In this document: piece by piece, positions 1 through 4,756 of the stretch
Position numbering within the stretch: position 1 is the first letter of the stretch
Layout: each line of letters begins with the position of its first letter
Assembly: GCA_031285945.1 (NCBI GenBank)
Contig: JAITVF010000188.1
Span: forward strand, 1 to 7,764
Direction of reading: 5' to 3'
Length of the DNA stretch: 7,764 nucleotides
DNA from: Oscillospiraceae bacterium
Lineage (GTDB): Bacteria; Bacillota; Clostridia; Oscillospirales; Ruminococcaceae
Translations under genes and position numbers: made by a program
Notes under the pieces: generated by a model
The model's input: the letters and a program-made list of their open reading frames with translations, nothing else
Told to the model about the DNA's origin: nothing
The model's database searches: none

Positions 1-1016
1 GGATGCGCGAGCAGAACGCCCGTATAGTTGCCGTTGAAAATCGCGCGGCCCAAACGGGCGATACGGCCGTAATCGACTTTGAGGGCTTTATCGACGGCGT
101 TCCCTTCGCGGGGGGCAAAGGCGAAAGTCACAGCCTCGAGCTGGGCTCCGGTTCCTTTATCCCCGGCTTTGAGGACCAGATCGCCGGTCACTCCTCCGGC
201 GACGAGTTCGACGTAACCGTAACCTTCCCCGAGGAATACCACGCCGAGGAAATGTCCGGCAAGGCCGCCGTCTTCAAGGTAAAGCTTTGCGAGATCAAGG
301 AAAGGCAGCTGCCCGAGGCCGACGACGAGTTCGCGAGGGACGTAAGCGAGTTCGACACCCTTGATGAGCTTAAGGCCGACGTGCGCAGGCGCCAGGAGGA
401 ATCGAAGACCCGCCGCTCGGACGACGAGATGGAAACAAAGCTTATAGATACCGTTGTCGAGGGCGTTAAGGGAGATATCCCCGAGGTTATGTTCGAGCAC
501 AGAATAGACGAGATGGTTCAGGATTTCGATTACCGGCTGCGCTCGCAGGGCATGAACATCGATATCTACCTGCAATACACCGGCATGGATAAGGCCCAGT
601 TCAGAGAGAGCTTTAGAAATCAGGCCGAGCGGCAGGTTAAGATCCGCCTCGCGCTTGAGAAAATTTCTGTTTTAGAAGGCTTTGAGCTGCCCGAAGAAGA
701 GATAGAGAAGCAATACGAGGAGCTTTCGAAGACCTATTCGCGGGATGTGGCCGAGATTAAAAGAATATTCTCCGAAAAGGACATCCGCGAGGACCTGCTC
801 TGCAAAAAAGCGAGCGACCTTATCCGCGAAAGCGCGAAGGTGACCGAGGTTCCCGAGGAAAAAGCCCCCGCAAACGAAGAAGAGCCGGCCGGCGAGGACG
901 CGAATGCGCCGGAGGGGATTTCTGTGGCGGAGGCCGGAGAGGAAAAGCCTAAAAAGAAGCCCGCCGCCAAAAAAGCCCCCGCTAAAAAGAAGGCGGAGGA
1001 AGACGGCGAAGCGTAA
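1..1016 (+). CDS. tig: Trigger factor, 3' part (5' end outside window)
   Basis: This is the C-terminal part of trigger factor, the ribosome-associated chaperone and peptidyl-prolyl isomerase that receives nascent chains at the exit tunnel. The frame is open at the left edge. The ATG at position 3 is an internal Met, because the N-terminal ribosome-binding domain, roughly 140 residues, is missing. In the visible 337 residues, about 16-100 form the FKBP-like PPIase domain, with the typical VIDFEGFIDGVPFAGGKGE, FIPGFEDQ and VTFPEEYHAEE stretches. Residues 101-280 are the helical chaperone arms, starting with the family pattern LPEADDEFARDVSEFDTLDE. The last 57 residues or so (281-337) are a Glu/Pro/Ala segment followed by a Lys/Ala/Pro tail (KPKKKPAAKKAPAKKK). 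E. coli trigger factor has no such tail. The stop at 1014 lies 26 bases before the chosen clpP start, so the two genes are probably co-transcribed. Identification is secure. Confidence 0.97.
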   Translation, partial: MREQNARIVAVENRAAQTGDTAVIDFEGFIDGVPFAGGKGESHSLELGSGSFIPGFEDQIAGHSSGDEFDVTVTFPEEYHAEEMSGKAAVFKVKLCEIKERQLPEADDEFARDVSEFDTLDELKADVRRRQEESKTRRSDDEMETKLIDTVVEGVKGDIPEVMFEHRIDEMVQDFDYRLRSQGMNIDIYLQYTGMDKAQFRESFRNQAERQVKIRLALEKISVLEGFELPEEEIEKQYEELSKTYSRDVAEIKRIFSEKDIREDLLCKKASDLIRESAKVTEVPEEKAPANEEEPAGEDANAPEGISVAEAGEEKPKKKPAAKKAPAKKKAEEDGEA

Positions 1017-1026
1017 AGTAATAGAT

Positions 1027-1032
1027 GGAGGT
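1027..1032 (+). promoter_or_regulatory. Ribosome binding site that decides the clpP start
   Basis: GGAGGT at 1027-1032 lies 10 bases before the ATG at 1043. An in-frame ATG at 1025 overlaps this Shine-Dalgarno sequence and has no good one of its own, so 1043 is the better start. Confidence 0.8.
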
Positions 1033-1042
1033 ATACGAATCT

Positions 1043-1624
1043 ATGGCGCTGGTTCCAATGGTAGTCGAGCAAACCAATCGCGGCGAGCGCAGCTACGACA
1101 TCTACTCAAGACTGCTCAACGACCGCATCATTATGCTCTGCGACGAGGTGAACGACGTTACGGCCAGCCTTGTTGTGGCGCAGATGATCTACCTTGAGGG
1201 GATAGACCCGGATAAGGACATCAACCTTTATATCAACAGCCCCGGCGGCTCTATAACCTCCGGCATGGCCATTTACGACACCATGCAGTATCTTAAATGC
1301 GATGTTTCTACCATTTGCATAGGTATGGCCGCGTCGATGGGGGCGTTTCTTCTCTGCGCCGGCGCCAAGGGAAAGCGGATGGCTACCCCTCACGCCGAAA
1401 TCATGATCCATCAGCCGGCGGGGGGAACCCGTGGCCAAGCTTCGGATATAAAGATTCACGCGGAGCGCATTATCCGCACCCGCAACACCCTCAACCGCCT
1501 GATGAGCGAGCATACCGGCCAAACCCTTGAGGTAATAGAGCGCGATACCGACCGCGATAACTTCATGGACGCGCCGGAGGCGCTTTCCTACGGTATTATC
1601 GACAAAATACTGGATAAACGGTAA
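1043..1624 (+). CDS. clpP: ATP-dependent Clp protease proteolytic subunit ClpP
   Basis: ClpP is the serine peptidase that forms the double-heptamer chamber of the cytosolic ClpXP and ClpCP proteases. From the ATG at 1043 the protein is 193 aa, close to the mature E. coli enzyme, and begins [11 protein letters not shown] as most Clostridia homologues do. The catalytic triad is visible: Ser98 in GMAASMGAF, His123 in [10 protein letters not shown], and Asp172 in DTDRDNFM. The oligomerisation and handle region ([16 protein letters not shown]) and the oxyanion-side NSPGGS motif are intact. A six-codon longer start at 1025 is possible, but it overlaps the ribosome binding site. The gene sits between tig and clpX, 40 bases before the clpX start, with no convincing terminator between, so the three genes form one operon. 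ClpX supplies substrates to it. No anomaly is seen. Confidence 0.98.
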   Translation: MALVPMVVEQTNRGERSYDIYSRLLNDRIIMLCDEVNDVTASLVVAQMIYLEGIDPDKDINLYINSPGGSITSGMAIYDTMQYLKCDVSTICIGMAASMGAFLLCAGAKGKRMATPHAEIMIHQPAGGTRGQASDIKIHAERIIRTRNTLNRLMSEHTGQTLEVIERDTDRDNFMDAPEALSYGIIDKILDKR

Positions 1625-1648
1625 TTTTTTAACTCACGCCCCTTTTAC

Positions 1649-1655
1649 GAAAGGA
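1649..1655 (+). promoter_or_regulatory. Ribosome binding site that decides the clpX start
   Basis: GAAAGGA at 1649-1655 is 9 bases before the ATG at 1665. The in-frame TTG at 1659 is only 3 bases from it, too close to serve, so the protein starts [10 protein letters not shown]. Confidence 0.75.
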
Positions 1656-1664
1656 TTTTTGTAT

Positions 1665-3002
1665 ATGTCTAAGTCTGTGGACAACCGCATTCTGCGATGC
1701 TCCTTCTGCGGAAAGATGCAGGACGAGGTAGGCCGGATGATCGCGGGGCCGGGCGTATGCATCTGCGATGAATGTATCGAGCTCTGCCAGTCCGTTCTGG
1801 AAGGCGAAGACCCCTACGAGGCTTCCCGCAGCGCCCCCTCAGGTCAGCAGAAAGCCCAGGGCGGCGTGTCTATCCTGCAGCCCAAGGAAATGAAAAAAAT
1901 CCTGGATCAGTACGTAATTGGGCAGGATAAAGCGAAAAAAGCTTTGTCAATAGCTGTTTACAACCACTATAAGCGCATCTTCAGCGACGACGGCAGCGAT
2001 GTTGAGCTCCAAAAGAGCAATGTGCTTTTGCTGGGGCCCACCGGCGTGGGAAAAACCATGCTGGCTCAGACGCTCGCTAAGGTTCTCAACGTCCCCTTTG
2101 CCATAGCCGACGCGACCACCCTGACCGAGGCCGGATATGTGGGCGAGGACGTGGAAAACATTCTGCTGCGCTTAATCCAGGCCGCCGACTTTGACGTTGA
2201 ACGGGCCGAACGCGGCATAATCTATGTGGATGAAATCGACAAAATCGCGAGGAAGTCGGAAAACGCCTCCATTACCCGAGACGTGAGCGGCGAGGGAGTG
2301 CAGCAGGCCCTTCTCAAGATTTTGGAGGGGACCGTTTCAAACGTGCCCCCCAACGGCGGAAGAAAGCACCCCAATCAGGAGTTTATCCGAATAGATACCT
2401 CCAACATTCTGTTTATCTGCGGCGGAGCCTTTGACGGCATCGAAAAGCTGGTCGATAAGCGTATTCACACCACCACCCTGGGGTTCGGCGCGGTCATCGC
2501 CGATAAAAAGGAGAAGGAGGTCAACAATCTCCTCGCTAGGGTGGAGCCGCACGATCTGGTCAAATACGGCCTTATACCCGAGCTTGTGGGCAGAATACCC
2601 GTTATTACCACGTTGAATTCTCTTGATGTCGAGCAGCTCATAAAAATACTGACCCAGCCTAAAAACGCCATCGTAAAGCAGTATCAGCGCCTGCTCAAAA
2701 TGGACGGCGTGGAGCTCACCTTTACAAAGGAAGCGCTCGAGGAAATCGCCAGAATAGCAATCGAGCGCAAAACCGGAGCGCGTGGCCTCAGGTCCATCAT
2801 GGAGGACGTTCTCGAGGACGTTATGTACCAGACCCCCTCGGACCACACCATCGAATCGGTAGAGGTCACCCGCGACACCGTTCTTAGGCTAGGCAACCCG
2901 ATCATCTCTTATGATCCGTCCCGCAAGCCCCGGCCGCTGAAGCTTACGGCCGCGCCGGTAAAGCGAGGGACCAGAACGGCGAGGACAAAACCCTCGGCGT
3001 AA
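1665..3002 (+). CDS. clpX: ATP-dependent Clp protease ATP-binding subunit ClpX
   Basis: ClpX is the hexameric AAA+ unfoldase that recognises, unfolds and threads substrates into ClpP. From the ATG at 1665 it has 445 aa. The N-terminal zinc-binding domain has Cys12, Cys15, Cys34 and Cys37. A short variable linker covers about 50-68. The AAA+ module shows Walker A GPTGVGKT (124-131), pore loop GYVGED (157-162), Walker B IIYVDEID (185-192), the [10 protein letters not shown] box (205-214), the ClpP-docking loop LGFGA (272-276, the IGF/LGF loop), the arginine-finger region ELVGRIPV (306-313) and sensor 2 GARGLR (371-376). Nothing catalytic is missing. After the conserved core ending near NPIISYD, about 27 residues form a Lys/Arg-rich, probably disordered tail. 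The gene closes the tig-clpP-clpX operon and is followed within 20 bases by an intrinsic terminator. Function is secure; only the role of the tail is unknown. Confidence 0.98.
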   Translation: MSKSVDNRILRCSFCGKMQDEVGRMIAGPGVCICDECIELCQSVLEGEDPYEASRSAPSGQQKAQGGVSILQPKEMKKILDQYVIGQDKAKKALSIAVYNHYKRIFSDDGSDVELQKSNVLLLGPTGVGKTMLAQTLAKVLNVPFAIADATTLTEAGYVGEDVENILLRLIQAADFDVERAERGIIYVDEIDKIARKSENASITRDVSGEGVQQALLKILEGTVSNVPPNGGRKHPNQEFIRIDTSNILFICGGAFDGIEKLVDKRIHTTTLGFGAVIADKKEKEVNNLLARVEPHDLVKYGLIPELVGRIPVITTLNSLDVEQLIKILTQPKNAIVKQYQRLLKMDGVELTFTKEALEEIARIAIERKTGARGLRSIMEDVLEDVMYQTPSDHTIESVEVTRDTVLRLGNPIISYDPSRKPRPLKLTAAPVKRGTRTARTKPSA

Positions 3003-3021
3003 GGCTAAGCTAAAGCTATTG

Positions 3022-3050
3022 AGGCCGCCCGGAATTAAGGGCGGCCTTTT
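3022..3050 (+). terminator. Intrinsic terminator of the tig-clpP-clpX operon
   Basis: A perfect stem GGCCGCCC / GGGCGGCC (3023-3030 with 3039-3046), 8-base loop, is followed by TTTT. It begins 20 bases after the clpX stop. An extra A-T pair extends the stem at its base. Confidence 0.92.
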
Positions 3051-3105
3051 CGCGCACTATAATCTAACCTAAAATGACAAAAAGTTGAAATATAAATGGA
3101 ATTCA

Positions 3106-3134
3106 TTGACAATTATGAGGGGGTACTGTATACT
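3106..3134 (+). promoter_or_regulatory. Near-consensus sigma-A promoter
   Basis: TTGACA (3106-3111) and TATACT (3129-3134) are separated by 17 bases, which is almost ideal for the housekeeping sigma factor. The predicted start of transcription is near 3141. It reads toward the small secreted-protein gene at 3367. The -10 overlaps an inverted repeat (3124-3146), so this promoter could be repressed. Confidence 0.8.
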
Positions 3135-3146
3135 TTACTTACAGTA
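3124..3146. promoter_or_regulatory. Inverted repeat over the -10, possible operator
   Basis: TACTGTA (3124-3130) and TACAGTA (3140-3146) are perfect inverted arms 9 bases apart. With a one-base bulge the symmetry extends to the GG and CC just outside. The dyad covers the -10 hexamer and the expected transcription start, the usual place for a repressor site. The cognate regulator is not identifiable; nothing in the window obviously matches it. Confidence 0.45.
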
Positions 3147-3180
3147 TCCTTGCGGTCGGGCGGGTATTACCGCAAGGATA
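3145..3180 (+). ncRNA. Stem-loop at the 5' end of the leader transcript
   Basis: TATCCTTGCGGT (3145-3156) pairs perfectly over 12 bp with ACCGCAAGGATA (3169-3180), with a 12-base GC-rich loop. It begins about 4-5 bases after the predicted transcription start, so it would sit at the very 5' end of the mRNA. Such terminal stems usually protect against 5'-end decay. A regulatory RNA role is also possible. There is no T-run after it, so it is not an intrinsic terminator. Confidence 0.5.
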
Positions 3181-3366
3181 ATAGGAGAAGGAATGGTGAT
3201 GCTGATGATTTAGCAAGACAAGTTCTGTTGCGATATAAAAAAACAAGATTATACCTACAGATATTGCTTCTATTGCGACTACGAGAGACTTATATCCACA
3301 CGGACTGGTACACATAGGACAGGAAGCAGCGATTGTACATTATATTAAGAATGGAGATAACTCTAA
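3181..3366 (+). other. AT-rich leader without a confident gene
   Basis: This stretch separates the 5' stem-loop from the secreted-protein gene. An AGGAG sequence (3183-3187) lies 5 bases before an ATG at 3193 that encodes only MVMLMI and then TAG (3211-3213). Past that TAG the same frame stays open for 44 codons, to a TAA ending at 3348, with a YCFYC cysteine pair. Another frame is open into the TGA at 3368-3370 but has no usual start codon. Composition is more AT-rich than the flanking genes. It may be an untranslated leader, a leader peptide, or the remains of a small gene. I cannot assign a function. Confidence 0.35.
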
Positions 3367-3690
3367 ATGAGAATAATTAGCTTGTCAGTTGTCAGCGTGC
3401 TTATTATATGCCTTTTTAGCGTTTCCGCTTTTGCCGCCGTTCTGCAGGAGTATCCCGATCTGACGCCTGAAGAATTGGCCTCCTTCTCGCCCGGAAGTGA
3501 ATATATTGCCAGTACGGCCACAGACTCTGAGATAGTAGCGGTCTACGATGGAGAAACCGGAGAGTTCATTCTTTCCTTTGAAAAGAACGGTATCAGCGAC
3601 CCGGCCGCGCTTAGCCGTATTGCGGTAGAGAAAGCGATCGAGCTTGAGAAGCCTCAGACGGCTATAAGGATCGAACGAATATCCAGATAG
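3367..3690 (+). CDS. Small secreted protein of unknown function
   Basis: The protein has 107 aa and I do not recognise its family. Residues 1-23 look like a Sec signal peptide: a single early Arg, a hydrophobic core (ISLSVVSVLIICLFSVS) and a likely signal peptidase I site after AFA. Cys15 lies inside the core but is not in a lipobox, so a lipoprotein is unlikely. The mature part, about 84 residues, is soluble-looking and acidic, with no cysteines, no repeats and no transmembrane segment. It ends in a charged segment (IELEKPQTAIRIERISR). The ATG at 3367 is supported by GGAG at 3353-3356, 10 bases upstream, and the gene ends in tandem stops TAG TAA. It has its own promoter region upstream and a good terminator directly downstream, so it appears monocistronic. 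That arrangement and the signal peptide support a real gene. Confidence 0.75.
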   Translation: MRIISLSVVSVLIICLFSVSAFAAVLQEYPDLTPEELASFSPGSEYIASTATDSEIVAVYDGETGEFILSFEKNGISDPAALSRIAVEKAIELEKPQTAIRIERISR

Positions 3691-3709
3691 TAAGACAAAT
3701 GCCCGCCCC

Positions 3710-3738
3710 AAAAGGCAGCCCTAACCCGGCTGCCTTTT
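3710..3738 (+). terminator. Intrinsic terminator of the small secreted-protein gene
   Basis: AAAAGGCAGCC (3710-3720) pairs perfectly with GGCTGCCTTTT (3728-3738) around a 7-base loop. The T-run continues as CGTTTT. The A-run on the 5' side makes it likely to work in both directions. Confidence 0.9.
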
Positions 3739-3786
3739 CGTTTTGAGAATAGCGAGAAAAAACTCCCCATTAATAGCAATTTACTG

Positions 3787-3814
3787 TTGATTCGACCCGA
3801 TTATGTGGTACAAT
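3787..3814 (+). promoter_or_regulatory. Possible upstream promoter with extended -10
   Basis: TTGATT (3787-3792), 16 bases, then TACAAT (3809-3814) preceded by TGTGG, giving a TGn extended -10. It reads toward the flavoprotein gene at 3933. Its -10 is part of the 5' arm of the inverted repeat at 3809-3839. Confidence 0.45.
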
Positions 3815-3839
3815 AGCCGCAAAGGCTGCGGCTATTGTA
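3809..3839. repeat. 12-bp inverted repeat overlapping a possible -10
   Basis: TACAATAGCCGC (3809-3820) and GCGGCTATTGTA (3828-3839) are perfect inverted arms around a 7-base spacer. The following TTTTAT gives a weak T-run, so it could be a backup terminator. Because the 5' arm holds a plausible -10 hexamer, it could instead be a protein binding site. The two readings cannot be separated from sequence alone. Confidence 0.5.
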
Positions 3840-3865
3840 TTTTATGGCCCGCCTTTGGATGCGCA

Positions 3866-3891
3866 ATTATATCATGTAAACATGATATAAT
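3866..3891. promoter_or_regulatory. Palindromic operator containing a consensus extended -10
   Basis: Arms ATTATATCATG (3866-3876) and CATGATATAAT (3881-3891) are perfect inverted copies 4 bases apart. The right arm ends in TGATATAAT, a full extended -10 (TATAAT at 3886-3891). Transcription would start near 3898. No good -35 lies at the normal distance, in keeping with an extended -10 promoter. A repressor bound here would directly block the promoter of the flavoprotein gene. Confidence 0.65.
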
Positions 3892-3932
3892 AAATATATA
3901 TTTGCTTGCAGAATTGGAAAGGATGAGGATCA

Positions 3933-4556
3933 ATGAAGCTATTGCTCATTAACGGAAGCGCCCACGCCAAGGGCTCCACCTGGGCGGCCCTGTCGGAGGT
4001 TGAGGGCGCGCTTAAAGAGGAAGGAATCGAAACCGAGCTTTTTCACATCGGCGTGTCGCCAATACAGAGCTGCACTCAGTGCGGGGTCTGCCATGAAAAA
4101 GGGGACGGGCTCTGTGTTTATGACGATGCCGTAAACGTAGCGAAAAAAAAGGTGAGCGGGGTCGACGGCTTCGTGTTCGGGTCGCCGGTTCATTACGCTT
4201 CCGCGTCGGGCGGGATCACCGCTTTTTTAGATCGCTTCTTTTTCTCGGGCGGAGATTTCGCGTTTAAGGCGGGCGCCGCGGTCGCGGTCGCCAGGCGTGC
4301 CGGAACAACCGTTACCCTTGACCAGCTTAACAAATATTTCTCGATATCCGGCATGATGACGGTGGGCTCGCTGTACTGGAACGGGGTTTACGGCGCCGAC
4401 GCCGAAGAGGTGCGCAAGGACGGGGAAGGTATGCACACCATGCGGGTTCTGGGAAGAAACATGGCGTGGCTCTTAAAATCAGTCGAGGCAGGACGCAAAG
4501 CGGGAGTTCAACTGCCAAAAACCGAGCCTAAGGTATGGACAAACTTTATACGATAA
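3933..4556 (+). CDS. Flavodoxin-fold oxidoreductase, likely iron-sulfur flavoprotein
   Basis: This 207-aa protein belongs to the NADPH-dependent FMN reductase / flavodoxin-like superfamily, which binds FMN and moves electrons in the cytosol. The N-terminus MKLLLINGSAHAKGSTW is the beta-strand plus FMN-phosphate loop, and GFVFGSPVHYASASGGITAF LDR (about 79-101) is the second flavin-contact region. Four cysteines, the only ones in the protein, form C47-x2-C50-x2-C53-x7-C61. This matches the compact motif that binds a [4Fe-4S] cluster in archaeal Isf-type iron-sulfur flavoproteins. That makes a bound cluster likely, but not proven. The physiological substrate (ferredoxin, quinone or nitroaromatic compound) cannot be told. 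The start at 3933 follows a purine-rich Shine-Dalgarno sequence (GGAAAGGATGAGGA). It is a single gene behind a palindromic operator, so expression is probably induced by a redox or chemical signal. Confidence 0.85.
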   Translation: MKLLLINGSAHAKGSTWAALSEVEGALKEEGIETELFHIGVSPIQSCTQCGVCHEKGDGLCVYDDAVNVAKKKVSGVDGFVFGSPVHYASASGGITAFLDRFFFSGGDFAFKAGAAVAVARRAGTTVTLDQLNKYFSISGMMTVGSLYWNGVYGADAEEVRKDGEGMHTMRVLGRNMAWLLKSVEAGRKAGVQLPKTEPKVWTNFIR

Positions 4557-4566
4557 CCCGCCGACG

Positions 4567-4599
4567 ATTGCGTCTCCTCTGCCTAGGGGGAGACGCAAT
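4567..4599 (+). terminator. Hairpin after the flavoprotein gene, probable terminator
   Basis: ATTGCGTCTCC (4567-4577) pairs perfectly with GGAGACGCAAT (4589-4599). Three more pairs (G-U, C-G, G-U) continue inside, leaving a 5-base loop. It starts 11 bases after the stop codon. The following bases (TATAGTCTATC) are only weakly T-rich, so termination may be inefficient or need a factor. Confidence 0.6.
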
Positions 4600-4686
4600 T
4601 ATAGTCTATCAATAAATAATCTGCCCGCGGCATAACACGCGGCTATATCATGCAATACTAACCCAAATAAAAATCTCACTAACGCG

Positions 4687-4715
4687 ACAAAAAAGAAGAC
4701 GAGCTGTGGTATACT
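4687..4715 (+). promoter_or_regulatory. Extended -10 promoter of the phospho-sugar mutase gene
   Basis: TGTGGTATACT (4705-4715) gives a TGn extended -10 with TATACT. The -35 side is poor (around ACAAAA or GACAAA at 4686-4692). Transcription would start near 4722, leaving a leader of about 35 bases. The TGTGGTA string is shared with the -10 region at 3804-3810. Confidence 0.6.
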
Positions 4716-4740
4716 GATGTTATTATAATTTACTGACGGA

Positions 4741-4747
4741 AAAGGGG
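4741..4747 (+). promoter_or_regulatory. Ribosome binding site for a GTG start
   Basis: AAAGGGG at 4741-4747 is 9 bases before GTG at 4757. An in-frame TGA at 4751-4753 rules out any earlier start, and the next in-frame ATG would remove 25 conserved N-terminal residues. Confidence 0.75.
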
Positions 4748-4756
4748 TTTTGATCT

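Noticed and set aside
1025..1042. Six-codon longer start for clpP
   Set aside because: The ATG at 1025 overlaps the GGAGGT site used by the ATG at 1043, and ClpP homologues usually begin MALVP.
1625..1630. T-run between clpP and clpX as a terminator
   Set aside because: Only a very weak stem precedes it, and the operon order argues for read-through.
1659..1664. TTG start two codons before the clpX ATG
   Set aside because: It is too close to the Shine-Dalgarno sequence and a rare start; ATG at 1665 fits better.
3096..3317. 73-codon plus-strand frame starting MEFIDNYEGV
   Set aside because: Its start lies before the -35/-10 promoter elements and the frame runs through the operator dyad and stem-loop. 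It lacks a ribosome binding site and has an unnatural composition.
3003..4756. CRISPR array, tRNA or riboswitch in the spacers
   Set aside because: No regularly spaced repeats, no cloverleaf and no known riboswitch core motif could be found; the hairpins present are isolated.
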